Source of the DNA: Panicum virgatum
Lineage: Eukaryota > Streptophyta > Magnoliopsida > Poales > Poaceae
DNA length: 64,000 bases
Reading direction: 5' to 3'
Assembly (NCBI RefSeq): GCF_016808335.1
Contig: NC_053148.1
Location: 47,136,930 to 47,200,929, forward strand
The position numbers and the translations under genes are program-made. Within the stretch, counting starts at the first letter, position 1. Every line of letters starts with the position of its first letter. Below, in pieces: positions 1 through 10,858 of the stretch. The notes under the pieces were generated by a model that had not been told where the DNA came from, did no database searches, and saw only the letters and a program-made list of their open reading frames with translations.

Positions 1-2192
1 GATTTCGAGACATCCTATGCAGTGTTCAAGGCCGGTCGAGGGTGCCTAATAGGGGGATCCCATCGAGGGAGAGCATCAAGCCCTCGGACCCTATCGAATG
101 GGTCCGAGCCCCGCCTAGTGAACCCTTGCGAACGCTTTATGTGACATGTCCATGGACCACGAGCCGACCCATATCGAACGGGGCATGAACGTCCACTTGA
201 ACCACCCGATAACAGCTCACCGAAGCAGCCATAGCTCGCGGTCCGGCATGAGTAGCATGGTGCGCTTCACCCCTCCTCCCTGCGGAAGGGCGACGAGGGT
301 CGTAATAAAAGTCGAGGGTCCCGTGAACGCCTTCATGTAGGCCTAGGCTCGGGGGCTCCTCGCACGCCGTGGCTCAGGCCGCACCCTCGAGTGGATCGAC
401 AAACGTCGACTGTGAAGTTTCGCATGTCTAGCCAAAACCCCCACTCTTAACGCGCACCCGCCAGATGGTTCGACAGGACTCCGAGTCGTTGCACCAGCAC
501 GAAAAATGCCGAGGCTGGCTGAAAGGAATGCCGATGCTGGCTGAAAAGGAAGCTGGGCGGCCTCCCCAGTAAAGCAACCAAGCAGGGCGACAATTATAGC
601 CCTTGAACGAGTGCAAACACTCCTCCAAGGCCTCGGGGGCTACACCCGCGGGTGCGCTGACGTGCCCCCATAGAGGAAACTTCACACATTCGAGGATCAG
701 AACCCTCTGCAGGCCAGCTCAAACACCCTCAGCTGCACGACGGCAACAAGCCCGGCGGCGGCACCATGGTGCTCGAGACGACTATGATCTGCATAGGCAA
801 CTCGGAGCGGCCACTTCACTGCTTCTCCAGCGACGAACCCCGATCAGACTCATCTATCAAGGCTCCCTGGAGCACCGCAGCGCCACCCGCTGGGCAAACC
901 AAGACCACCGCGGTTAGTACCCGAGTCACACCCTCGAGGGACTAAGCCTCTGCAGGGCTGACGCTCACCTTTACACCCTCGGTCATCCTCTCCGCGAAGA
1001 AGAGGGAGACTTTATTGATCTTTGCAAACAAAGAATACAAAGGGTTACCGGCTCGAAGCCGTCGAAAGTACAAACGCATTGCCACCTGCGTGGCAATTTT
1101 CCCTGTTTTGGGGAGGAGTGAGCACCGATGAAGAGCACCGAGTCCTTGGCCGACATTACGGCCAGGCTGCTCGGGATTGCGAGGAGCAGCCCCCAGACCG
1201 CACAGGTCCGGCGGGATGCCCTTCTCGCAAGCTTTCTTCTAGCATCTCCTCCACAGAAGACACCGCGGGGGGGGGGGCAAGCTGGCAGACAGCACCCTCT
1301 TCACCATCTCCCCGAGAGCGACGTTGTCGCCAAGAGGGACGATGCGAAGAATGGCCACCAAACCTGGCGCTGACGCCATGGTTAGGCGTCTCAACGCCCC
1401 TTCAGGCTGAGGGACATCGCAGAAGTAGGACCCCACGGGCCCAGTGCTCTTCTGCTAATGCCACTGAAGCTGAGGGATGGTGAGCACACCCTCTCCAGCT
1501 TTCCCCCGCAGCTGGCAAGCATTCTTCTAGCCTTAAAGCCTAAAGAAGCCAGACCACCTCGTCTGGGGGCCGGCCATAAAAGGCAAAGGGAAACATTAAT
1601 AAACTTAGGCGAAGCCAGAAGTAAGAACGGGGAAGTTGGAGAGGAAAAGGAATCCCACGACCCCTATTTATAGCTGCATCGGGTGTCAAGCTTCAAGCCT
1701 GTCACAGGGGGAAGGCTTGGACCGCCCGTGACGGCATGGCAATCCACGAATGAAAGATGCCCTCGGTTACCAAGCCGAGGCGTGACCGGACAAAGCAAAG
1801 CCGAGCCCCTGAACGCTGAGCGGCGCAGCATCGGCCCTGGCCGACCGCCCTCGAACGGCGCGCTGCAAAGCAACCAGGGAAAGCAAGGCTGAGACCATGT
1901 ATGTGGGACAGCGCGGCATTAACATCAGCTACAGAGCAGCAGGCGCCATCATGATCCTGGCCTGCTCAGCACGCTGACGCGTCTCGTCACCAAAACGAAC
2001 AAGAAGGGGCGCACGCCTCGAAGTACTTTTTCTGCAGGTGCACTACCCCGACCGGCGAGTTGTCACGTCCACCAGGCAAGCGCCCGGATGCGCCTGGCGG
2101 GAAGGCAACACCGATCAATCACATCAAGAAGTAAAATTGCTAAAATACCCTTCGGTCGAATCCCCTGACTCGACCAAAGGCTCGGGGGCTAC
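1..2192 (+). mobile_element. Internal 3' region of a Gypsy-type LTR retrotransposon (left end outside window)
   Basis: This GC-rich stretch has no convincing long ORF and runs directly into the LTR at 2193. A purine-rich tract (AAAGGCTCGGGGGCTAC) sits immediately before the LTR's TGTCGG start, as expected for a polypurine tract at the 3' end of a retroelement's internal region. The phrase ctcgggggct recurs (near 347, 632 and 2181), suggesting the tract has been locally reused. No reverse transcriptase, integrase or gag peptide is recognisable, so this is either the non-coding 3' internal part of an element or a non-autonomous copy. Direction is inferred from the tract and LTR order. Confidence 0.6.
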
Positions 2193-3491
2193 TGTCGGGT
2201 ACCATGACTAGGGGCACCCTAATCATAAATCGCCCTAAAAAACACAAACGCATGTTAGGCAACCAGGCCCATGAAGGCCCACAGCCTCCTTCCAATCCGG
2301 AAGAAAGGAAAGGACTCAAAGAAGCCCAATACGTGGCCCACGTACACAGTGCGGCCCATCCGCACCCCCCTCGAACTCGCGGGACGATCTCCGCCTCGCT
2401 CGAGGGCTCCCCCCCCCCCCCCGAGACCCTCAATCGCGCCCCGCATCTCCGCCTCGCTCGAGGGTAGCGAGCCTACCCTCGGAGGAGCGGATCGTCTCCG
2501 CCTCGCTCGAGGCCACGCCTCGACGGAAAGGACAAACGGCCCTTCCACTCATCTGCCCGCCGTACGGAGGCATTAAATGCCAACCACTCCTCCACAGCGC
2601 CCGGGTCAGACGGCGTCAGGCCGCCATTCCTCACAGTGGCTGTGACCGGAGTCCCGTCCGCCAACTCCGGTCACTGCTCCGCCATCCCGGACCCTGTGGC
2701 GATACTGTGGGAACCTGCGACATAGTGCAAGACGTGCTCAGGCACTGCTCCGGCCACTATACTGCCAACTCCCCATCCCTCCTTCAAGCTTTCCCCTCCA
2801 CGGAGCCCTCGAATGGCATGGGTACAACCCTCGGAAGCGGCCCCAACCTTGACCAGGACAGGGCCCTGGCCTGCAGGACCCTCGGAACGTCACCACGATA
2901 TGCCTGGAGGACAGTACCCCCTACAGCAACGACCACGCCGAGCTACAAGGACATCGGCGCGATCTCCGCGAGGCCTAGGACGACGCCCAGGACGACTGTC
3001 ATGCCAGACGCCATGCCCCACAGTGTACTTTCTACAGTGCTCGACCACTGCACCCCCGCGATTCAGGGAGAAGACGACGACTTCCACGATCCCCTGTGCA
3101 TGTACACCGCCCCTTCTTGTGTCTATAAAAGGAGGAGGCGGGCTTTATCTTGGGGGGATCGATCCTAATGGCACACATCTAGCACCACTCAAAGAGCACA
3201 CACGCTCTTCTGAGTCCCGATATTGGCACTCGCCACAATCAACTCCTCCTCTAGCAGAGACCTGGGAGCTTCCCTCCCTCTCTCGCCTCGCTTATACCCC
3301 TTACTACAAGCTCCCCCGGTGCAAGATAGTAGAGTGCCCTCGCACACCCCTTTGCTGGACGTACGGCCCCGTGTCCGGAACCAGGATAAACCCGTGTGTT
3401 ACTGTGTTGCCTCTTGCATCAATCATCTGTTATGAGAAACACGTAGCATCGTTACTAGTTGGGTCCGGACCGCCGGGTCAGGACACCGACA
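2193..3491 (+). mobile_element. 3' LTR of the Gypsy-type element
   Basis: The 1299-bp LTR begins TGTCGGGTACC and ends CACCGACA, so it has the TG...CA ends with a short terminal inverted repeat (TGTCGG/CCGACA). A second copy of the same LTR family lies in reverse orientation at 46304-47575, where it is a solo LTR with a clean 5-bp duplication. The partner 5' LTR of this copy is outside the window, so its TSD (GGAAT would follow on the right) cannot be checked. Several short ORFs inside are GC-rich chance frames. Confidence 0.8.
3124..3130 (+). promoter_or_regulatory. TATA box of the LTR promoter
   Basis: TATAAAA lies about 370 bp before the LTR's 3' end, in the context tctataaaaggaggagg. The matching site in the reverse-orientation solo LTR is near 46640 (ccttttataga). 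Position and conservation between the two LTRs support a retroelement core promoter. Confidence 0.55.
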
Positions 3492-3703
3492 GGAATAGAG
3501 GCCGGGATATTGTTCAATATTCCTTTATCTAAAAAAATTGTTACGGAATGAAAATAAGTTTTGGGGAGCTGACAACTAACATCATGGCTATATTCACTGG
3601 GCACGGCTATAGGTTGCAAAATGGAACAGGTTTACCCAATGCAGAACAACTATTAGTTGTGTGCCAAACAAACCCAAATTGATCAAGTTACCAAATCATT
3701 CAT

Positions 3704-4660
3704 TATAGTTGTCCATGCAGCCCGCAGCCCGTTGGCCTGCCCGAAGCACGGCCAATTTGGCCCGGCCCAAGCACGGCCCGGCCCGCTCCCCGTCGTGCCC
3801 GGGCTGGCCCGGCCCGTCAACCGTGCCCGGGCTTGGGCCGGCACCCCAGCCCGTGGGCTGGCATGGCCCGGCACGGAGTTAGCTGGCTGGCCCGATGGCG
3901 GCCCGCTAACTCCAATGGCCAAGCCAACCCAACCCATAGCTGCTAATCCTGGGCGCCCCCTCCCCCTGCTCCCCCTCCCCTAACCCTAACCGGCTAGCCC
4001 CCATTTCCCACTCACCCAGTCACCTTGCCGCCCGCCGCTCGTCTCCACCTCGGCGCCTCTTCGTCTCGGCTCTTTGCAGCGGGCGTGGCTAGTGGGTACG
4101 GCGGCGGGGGGCACGACGTCGGCGGGTGCGCGCGGTGGGGGCTGCAGCATCGGCGGGTGCGGCGGCATGGGATGCGGCATCGGCGAGCAAGGCAGGCGGG
4201 CGGCGCGAGCAGGGCGGGCAGGTCGCGGGCGCGGCATCGGCGGTAGGCAGGACCGGCAGGCGTAGCCGGCGCCTCCACCAGATCCCGGCGACTAGCGCAT
4301 CCACCAGATCCCGGCAGGCGCCGCCGCCTCGTCTCCTCCCCGCCAGCCGCCGCCACCTCCTCGTCTCGGCCACGCCGACCCCCGCCGCCTCCTCGTCTCC
4401 GCAGCGCCGGCCGTCGCCGCCACCTCCTCGCCTCGGATGGGCTTCGGGCGGCCCAAACTCTGTTGTAGTGCCGGGCTTTGCCGGGCCGGCCCGGCACGAA
4501 ACAGGCCCGCGGGCCCGTGCTTGGGCCGTCGGGAGAGCCCGCGGGCTAGCACGGCACGGCCCGGTGGGATATTGGGCCAGGCTAGGCACGGCCCGATAAA
4601 GAACGGGCCAGGGCGGGCCCGTGCTAGGGCCGGGCCGGGCGGCCCGAATGGCCATCTATA
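3704..4660. mobile_element. Non-autonomous hAT element (Dart-like), with 8-bp TSD
   Basis: This 957-bp element is flanked by a perfect 8-bp direct repeat TCATTCAT (3696-3703 and 4661-4668). Its ends are inverted: left TATAGTTGTCCATGCAGCC and right, read inward, TATAGATGGCCATTCGGGC. Subterminal regions are packed with GGCCCGGC-type repeats. The ends match those of the larger element at 26951-29356, which encodes a hAT transposase, so the two belong to one family; this copy lacks transposase coding. The TIR resembles the rice Dart/nDart family from memory. Arg/Pro/Ala-rich ORFs inside it (for example 4089-4655 minus) are GC-driven and not credible genes. Confidence 0.85.
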
Positions 4661-4668
4661 TCATTCAT

Positions 4669-5526
4669 GGAGGTACTGAGCAAGCAGAGAGACGATCATT
4701 TTTTAACACAGACATCACATTGCATATTTCAAAGCATCTATGTGTATTTCACAGGAAAAGATACAATGTATATTGATGCTTTCAAACCATTACAAATAGT
4801 TCACTGCGCATATCATGCATCTGCTTGGTCCTGTCAATAAAAAAAAGCAGGCGTGCAGCTCATGATGGATTTTCAATCTTTACTTTGTACATGAACAGAC
4901 TGAGCAGAGCATTGCCGACATTCTGAGTTCCAGCAAATAATGAAATAAACATGCAAGTAGATTTTGCAAGCAATGCTCATAAGCAGTACTTAATCGGCAG
5001 CAATAAAAATGGTGTCCGCAAATTCTATGTATTTGAAAATGCTTTGCATGTATAGGTTTTATACCACAGCCAGAGCCAGATGGATGGCGCTGAAAACGCG
5101 TTCAATGAATGGTTTTATACCACAGCCAGATGTGACTTGGTGTAAAATCAGTTTCTTATAGCTTATATTGAAACTAAATGTTTAAGGTAAACCTGCAAGG
5201 CTGCAACTATTAATTTGAGCTGTGTTTCCAATTTTGTAGCCTTTACACCCCCCCCCCCCCCCCCCCCGGTTGCCACTAGCTCGAAAGTAAGACTGGGTTT
5301 CAGAAACGAAGTGAAATTGTTGATGGGAATTGCTATACATTGACTCACAGTAACAGCACAGGTTTATTTTGACACTCAGGTACATATATAATAATGTCAC
5401 GGCTTTCAAATAATGACTCGCGAACTGAAACTGTGCTTACGTTTATTTGCTACACATACACATATATCTTGGTAATGGTTACTCATCGTTCTCCTCCCTT
5501 AACCCCGTCCAATGAGTGATGACTTC
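4669..5526. other. Intergenic AT-rich DNA, no gene seen
   Basis: No coding or RNA gene is visible. The stretch contains a 20-base C run (5248-5267) and a short direct repeat of ggttttataccacagccaga (near 5056 and 5113). It lies downstream of the I29 pseudogene on the minus strand and may contain its former 3' UTR. Confidence 0.5.
5248..5267. repeat. Poly-C homopolymer (20 C)
   Basis: An uninterrupted run of 20 C follows ctttaca and is followed by ggttgcc. It creates a spurious Gly-rich ORF on the minus strand. Such runs are length-unstable and error-prone in sequencing. Confidence 0.9.
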
Positions 5527-5943
5527 CTCGTAGGCAGTGGCGAAGCTATATTCAAGCTACCCTAAAAATTTCAAAATCAGTGATTAGAAACAAACTTTTA
5601 CCATGTAAATAGCTCAAATTTATATATCTACAAGGTAGCTGCACCCCCTCCAATTTTATGTAGCTTCGCCCCTGCTCGTAGGTCATATCGCCGAAGAGGT
5701 TGATGGCGAACTGCCGTACCTGTCGCGGATCCAGCGCGCGTTGTTCTTGAAGATGGGGAAGCGGCTGGTCTCGGGCACCACCTCGTGGTGCGCGGCCCAG
5801 CGCTCGTACAGCGCCCACATGGAGTCGTCCGACGCGAGGTCCTCGTCGGTGCAGAAGAAGCTCGCCTGCGTCGTCGGGGCCAGCGCGACGGCGGCGGCCG
5901 CCACGACCAGCGCGACGACATAGAGGGCTCCTGATCTCGCCAT
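5480..5943 (-). pseudogene. Cathepsin propeptide inhibitor (I29) protein gene, frameshifted and MITE-interrupted
   Basis: Reading leftwards from ATG at 5943, the first 86 codons give a signal-peptide-like N terminus (MARSGALYVVALVVAAAAVA) and then an I29 propeptide core: SMWALYERWAAHHEVV and RFPIFKNNARWI. This matches the prodomain of plant papain-type cysteine proteases (ERFNIN region). The next part of the domain (QFAINLFGDMTYE) is present but in another frame, so there is a frameshift or small deletion near 5710-5720. A hAT MITE (5535-5674) then splits the codons after TYE. Beyond it the same frame runs about 15 more codons to a TAA at about 5480. No peptidase C1 domain follows, so the ancestral product was probably a stand-alone I29 inhibitor protein rather than a protease. 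A well-placed TATA box lies upstream. An unusual spliced gene remains possible but would need a very short intron. Confidence 0.65.
5535..5674. mobile_element. 140-bp hAT MITE with 8-bp TSD inside the I29 gene
   Basis: The termini are CAGTGGCGAAGCTA on the left and, read inward from the right, CAGGGGCGAAGCTA (one mismatch). A perfect 8-bp duplication CTCGTAGG lies at 5527-5534 and 5675-5682. TIR sequence and TSD length are typical of grass hAT MITEs with CAGGGGCGNAGC ends. The interior is AT-rich and non-coding. Confidence 0.88.
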
Positions 5944-6102
5944 TCGTTTAAATTCGCTTACCAGTGACTCAACAGAGCAGATTGAACTGAACTGAACCCA
6001 AGAAGAGACGGCCTGCGGCGGGCGGAGCGGACGCTGTCCTGCTGCTTCGTGACTTCGTGTGAGTCCCGACTACGACTTTTATTTTTTGAGATACGACTAC
6101 GA

Positions 6103-6111
6103 CTATTTATA
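6103..6111 (-). promoter_or_regulatory. TATA box of the I29 pseudogene
   Basis: On the minus strand the sequence reads CTATAAATAG, a canonical plant TATA box about 160 nt upstream of the ATG at 5943. The intervening leader has no other obvious minus-strand start in frame. It indicates that the pseudogene descends from a transcribed gene and may still be transcribed. Confidence 0.6.
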
Positions 6112-7274
6112 GAGGGATGGATAGTCCCGACAAACCCTAGGAGGCTACTGGGCCTCCCCTCAATGCTTGCTGGTGATCCAAATTGGGCCTCCATTCCATC
6201 CTGGCCCAATGTGAAACCAACCGTTGGCGACCGGCGTACATCACAGCATTCACAGGCAGTCAGGCAGGCAGCGTATGCTCGCACTCGCACAAGCCCCGCG
6301 GCAATGGCCCAGGCCATGTTCTTCTTCGAGGGTATTGCAGTCGAGGATTATTTATTTGCTCGCCCCGGAGACGACGCCCGGCGAGGCCAGCGCCCTGCGG
6401 CATGCCAGCGACTTGAGTGTTCTACAGGAAGGACCAGCCGACCTTGCAGATGCAGCAGCCACACGAGCGAGGCCGAGCCGGAACCCATGGCCGAGTTCGC
6501 CTGTAGCCTCCCTCGAGACACCGCATGCATGCAGCGGCAATCGATGGCGTTGCCATGCCAACTACAAGAGTGACAGACTGGATGATGCGCGCGGAGTCTT
6601 CTTAAGGACATCCCTCGTTTCTGATGTGTTCATGAATTCCATCATTCTAATTCTGTGCATTAGGTGTAGCTTGCATTATATTGCTTAAGTTGTAATGTGC
6701 ACGATGACTCTAATTGCTTAAGTTCCCGTCTCTTGCGTGGTGTATAGTTGACAGACATCAAGCTTGACAAAAGTAGCCTACCTTAATCTTCTGTGATTTA
6801 CCATCGCAGGCTCGGATGGTGCATGAATGCATGATGGATCGAGTACGACGACGCCACCGGCGGCGGCGACTACGTCGTGTGCATGAGTTGTTGTGTGAAT
6901 GTAAACTGTGACAGCTCACAGCAATGGTGTCGTACGAAATAAAAAAATGTGCTTGGATAGTTTGCTGTGTGTATTTGCTCACTTTCTTTTCTTGTAATTC
7001 ATCGTGAGATCGATAGGATGTGAGGATCAGTATCACACAATGCTGGTTTCGTCGACACATTTATTAAGGAGTGTTAAAAGGAAGCCACTACGCTCGTTGA
7101 GGGGGTCTAGAAATTCTCACGTTAATCTAAAAAAATATGAATTTGCACTGTTGGATTTCATGAAGATCTAATGGTTCAAACTAACTCAAGAGTTCATATC
7201 AAATACGATTAATTAAATAGCTAATTTCGGATTTATAAAATTAAGAAAAAATAGGATATGACAAAGAGTCCATG
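6112..7274. other. Intergenic DNA upstream of the I29 pseudogene, no gene seen
   Basis: Several mid-length ORFs overlap on both strands between 6120 and 6620, but none shows a recognisable domain. The stretch 7100-7274 is AT-rich and includes a roughly 70-bp motif (aaatagctaatttcgg ... caaagagtccatg) that recurs in diverged form just right of the LTR at 10859-10990, so the LTR element probably sits within an older repeat. Confidence 0.45.
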
Positions 7275-7464
7275 ACGAGGTCGTAGTTGGAGTAGTCGTA
7301 GTTGTCGCCTTGTTGTTCTTGTATGGTGCACTACTAGAAAACAAGCCTTCAGAACCGGTTGAAGAGGTCCTTAGGCACCGGTTTTACAACCGGTACCCCC
7401 AAACCGAGACCATTGACCTCGGTCTAGGACACCGGGTTTTTCACCCGGTGCCTTAGGCATCTAT

Positions 7465-7571
7465 TGGTACCGGCTGGAAAGACCAACCGGTACCAAAGAG
7501 GCCGCCACGCTTGCCACGCTGACGCAAGCTGGCAGCCCTTTGGTACCGGTTGGTCTTTCCAACCGGTACCA
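7465..7571. repeat. Inverted repeat (hairpin) in the left subterminal region of the CACTA element
   Basis: Arms at 7465-7498 and 7538-7571 are about 34 bp and nearly perfectly complementary. The left arm starts TGGTACCGGCTGGAAAGACC and the right arm ends GGTCTTTCCAACCGGTACCA. The roughly 40-bp loop would leave a strong hairpin if transcribed. Confidence 0.8.
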
Positions 7572-8622
7572 GGACTGCTACGGCCATTCCTAGCATCATC
7601 CTCTCCCGTTCCCCTCACATCCTCCACTAGCAGTATCTTTCCAAGAATCGTTCGCAAGATATTAAATCGATCGATACAAAATACTCCAATCAACCACATG
7701 CTCCAAAGAATTGTTCACAACATATTAAATTGATCGACAAAATACTTATAGATCCCACAAATCATCCAAAGAATCGTTTACAAGATAGAGATACCAGGAC
7801 CGCTACGGCCATTCCTATTTCTAAAAAATAAGAAAAAAAAAAGAGAAAATCACCCACAGCCAGCTCCCGTCCTACGGCGGCCTGCGCGGCCTACGGCGGC
7901 GGCAGCCTGCTCCCATGGCGGCAGCCTGCTCCCGTGGCGGCGGCGGCCAGAGCGCCCGACGGCGACGATAAGTGAGCCCCAACTGCACCGACAGCTCCGC
8001 CCGCTTCGTCTCGTTTGGGTACGAGTCCTCTGCACCAACACAACACAAGGCAAATCTAATCCCCATCAAAAACACGCACACAATTCCGATGACAGCTCGC
8101 AAAAACAAATCCAAAACACTCAGATTCCTGAGCAGCCGACGAACCTGTATAGGTCCTCTCGAGGACCTCCAACTGGTAGGGCGTCTTCATGACGCGCTAA
8201 ACCGGCGGCTTCCCCCCGGATCCAGACGCACCGGCTCCGCTACTCCTGCCGCCAACGGCGGGCCGGGGCTCCCCATCCCCGCCGCCGACAGCACCCCGGC
8301 GCCTTCGTCGCCCCCCGGCGTGCTTCAGAGACAAGAGAAGAGAGAAGAGAGGGAGAGAAATGAGAGGGTAAGAGAGACGAGAGAGAGGAGCCGGTGGTAG
8401 CGGACTTAAAATATCCGAGGGATAGGCCGGCTATGGTACCGGGTGTTTGTTTCAACCGGTGCTGATTCTTATGTTTTGGTACCGGGTGCTTGTTTCAACC
8501 GGTACTAAAACATCCTCCCTTCATTGGTCTCGGGTTATGGCAATAACCGATGTTGATTCTTAGCCATTGATACCGGGTTCTGTAACCCGGTACCAAATGT
8601 TCACTGCAGCCACCTCGAGCCA

Positions 8623-8720
8623 TTGGTCCAAGCTAAAAGTACTAGCTGCCATTTCAACCAGTACTGATGCGGACATAAGTACCAGTTGAAATGGCAGCTG
8701 GTACTTTTAGCTTGGACTAA
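8623..8720. repeat. Long hairpin at the right end of the CACTA element
   Basis: Arms at 8623-8665 and 8678-8720 (43 bp each) pair at about 39 positions around a 12-nt loop. The left arm includes CCAAGCTAAAAGTACTAGCT and the right arm AGCTGGTACTTTTAGCTTGG. Stem length and mismatch pattern resemble a MITE-type small-RNA precursor, but expression is not shown by the sequence. Confidence 0.8.
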
Positions 8721-10418
8721 AGGACTGTTTTCCAGTAGTGGTATTAGCGAGGCGCTGACGCCTAAACGCCCTCTTCTGGTTGAGCTGGCGACGACGTTCG
8801 TAGAGGTCTTCTGCTGGATTCTGCTCGTCCAGTTGGACGGTGATGGTCACCGCTGGAGGAGGAGGAGGAGCAGGTAGATCCTCATTGGTGGTAGTTTGGG
8901 CTTTTGTGATTGTAGGAGGAGTAGTTTCTATGTTGTTGGAAAGGTACTAGTCGAAATCATCAGAATTGTAGTCATCGAGGTTGAGATGCTCCGTGGGATC
9001 ACCCTCAGGTTCTTCGGCGATACGAACCATGAGGATTTCACGGCAAATGTCTTGAACTTCTTGGTCTTGTTTGCCTGAGGACGGATCTAGAGGAGTGCTC
9101 TGTTGGTAGGGCAGATCCACTGGTTGTGAGCTGGAGGCGTTGGGATCTTGTGCCTTCCTGAGATGCACCGTCCGTCCTTGCGGCGTTGCATATATAATCA
9201 GGTTAGGGATGGAGTCCTGATCAGACTTGAGGTTCTTAGCCGAGCTGGACTCGACTTGTTTACTATACTAGATTAGGTCGTCCAGCTGTTCCTCCGGATC
9301 GGAAGAGTACTTGGATTGAGTCAGTTAGCCCACCAATTTTTGAGTATGTATGCTTTGGGTGAGCGAGAAGCGGTATGCACATCTCTACACGGAGGGCATT
9401 CTCGTTCATCCAGTGTAGCCATGATTGAGTAGGAGTTGGCCCCTCAGGTTCCTTAATTCAGGATTTGTCATAGATTGAGTCGCTGGATTGTTCTGGAGCC
9501 TTGGCTTTTCTCTTTTTAAGCTTGGCCAGTTCCCAAAGAGCGTTGGCGTGTTTGGGTGGGCTGGCCATAGCGTCCATGAACAGCTCGACGTTCTTTGACC
9601 ATTCTTTGAGATCGTCGAACGGTTCAAAGTTCTCGAGACCGTTCATGAAGCGATCAAAGTCTTGATCGAATTTGGACTCAACTGGTTTCGGAGTCCGAGT
9701 GTGAGCAGGTTTCGGTGAAGGGCTCTGAGGTATCCTGGAGATAGACGGTCCCATCCGAACAAGTCGGGGGTTTGTCTCACCAGCTCCCCCGCAGATTCCT
9801 CCTCTCGATTTCTGCTCTTTATTTTGCAGAGTGCTTTCAGCCATCTTAATGCAGTCGGAAGCTTCAAGTTGACCTGATCGATCCCTGAGAGCATATCGCC
9901 CGACCTCTTCTGCGGTGGGTTTAGTGCTTTAGGGTTCTGATATGGCGCAGATGGGCTGAGATCGGTTTCTGCAAGTTTGATGCAGCCCTCTATCGATCGT
10001 GAAACTTGATCCACTCCGGCGAGTAGTTCTGAGTTTTTGATCTTAGGGCGTTTGATCGTTTTAAGACGAGCAAGGTATTTTCCAAGAGTTTTGGAAAAGT
10101 GAGACTTTTCAGAATCATAATTTGTGATGAACTCGACCAAACTAAGAGTTCGGTTTTGAGTTGTCACGTTTCCCGTGTTGTCCGAGTCGAGTTCGGGTGG
10201 AATTCTTTTCTCGTCGAGATCCGCGGACTCGCGGACGTCGGCGAGTTGGGAGCGGGTTTTCGATTTAGGCGAGTTAGGCGTGACAAGGTGGCTGGAGAAG
10301 GCTCCCGTTCCGTCAGCCGTACATGCCCAAGAACCGAAAACGAGGGTTGTGCCTTCCGGCACGTTGTTGGCGTCGCTTGATCCGCCCATCGAATTCATTG
10401 GTGAACTCGCCGAATCCA

Positions 10419-10433
10419 CTACCTGGCGCGCCA
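10419..10433 (-). other. Primer-binding site next to the LTR
   Basis: Immediately inside the LTR the minus strand reads TGGCGCGCCAGGTAG. A TGG-starting tract directly after an LTR's CA end is the expected position of a tRNA primer-binding site. The motif is common beside grass Gypsy LTRs from memory; I do not assign the tRNA. Confidence 0.6.
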
Positions 10434-10435
10434 GC

Positions 10436-10858
10436 TGTCGGTGTTTACCGCCAAGCCTGCTCAGGGATACCCTTAGCAGTAGGATTTGTAGGTAGGGATC
10501 GACTGCTCTAAAACTCGATGGTACAAGGAACACAAAGATTTTGACAGGTTCGGGCCGCGAGTTTGCGTAATACCCTACATCTTGTGTGGTTTGTATTACC
10601 TTAGGTATTGATGATTGTTTGGAGGGGGTCCCTGCCCGCCCTTATATATCCGGGGGGGGACAGGGTTACATGGAAAGTTCTAGCCGAGTACAGTTGGAGT
10701 CCTACTGCAACACAATCGGGTAGGGTAGTTTCCTTTATACTGCAGCTAGTCCTACGCCTATTCGAGTAGCTACAAAAGAGGTAAGGTACATCCATGAGCT
10801 ATCCCTTACTCTAGAATATTCTATATCTATAAGCAGTCCCACTGCCCCGGGTCTGACA
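10436..10858 (-). mobile_element. 5' LTR (423 bp) of the truncated element
   Basis: In plus orientation it starts TGTCGGTGTTTACC and ends GGGTCTGACA, giving TG...CA ends with short inverted repeats. A TATATAAG box on the minus strand near 10642 and the adjacent primer-binding site at 10419-10433 orient the element leftwards. No 5-bp TSD can be confirmed because the other end is lost. Confidence 0.7.

Larger units (their letters stand above)
7329..8740. mobile_element. Non-autonomous CACTA (En/Spm-type) element
   Basis: The 1412-bp element begins CACTACTAGAAAAC and ends GTTTTCCAGTAGTG, a 14-bp TIR with one mismatch and the diagnostic CACTA terminus. Subterminal regions contain many ACCGGT/GGTACCGG motifs in both orientations, typical of CACTA transposase-binding repeats. 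Flanking 3-mers are GTG on the left and GTA on the right, so the expected 3-bp TSD is imperfect. No transposase is encoded. The centre (about 7850-8400) is GC-rich, possibly captured sequence, with no recognisable domain. It lies inside the LTR element at 7275-10858 and is therefore younger than it. Confidence 0.8.
7275..10858 (-). mobile_element. Truncated non-autonomous LTR retrotransposon (Gypsy-like), minus strand, interrupted by a CACTA element
   Basis: On the minus strand this reads 5' LTR (10858-10436), primer-binding site, then an internal region with gag-like ORFs down to the CACTA insertion at 8740; what looks like more internal sequence lies left of it to about 7275. A 3' LTR is not found, so the left part has been lost. 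The ORF at 10533-9643 and the overlapping one at 9844-9458 are charged and Ser/Lys-rich (for example FDQDFDRFMNGLENFEPF), as in gag-type proteins of large non-autonomous grass elements. No protease, reverse transcriptase or integrase motifs are seen. The left limit is approximate. Confidence 0.6.

Noticed and set aside
4012..4655. Arg/Ala/Gly-rich ORFs of 157-188 codons
   Set aside because: They lie inside a non-autonomous hAT element in very GC-rich sequence and occur on both strands; no domain.
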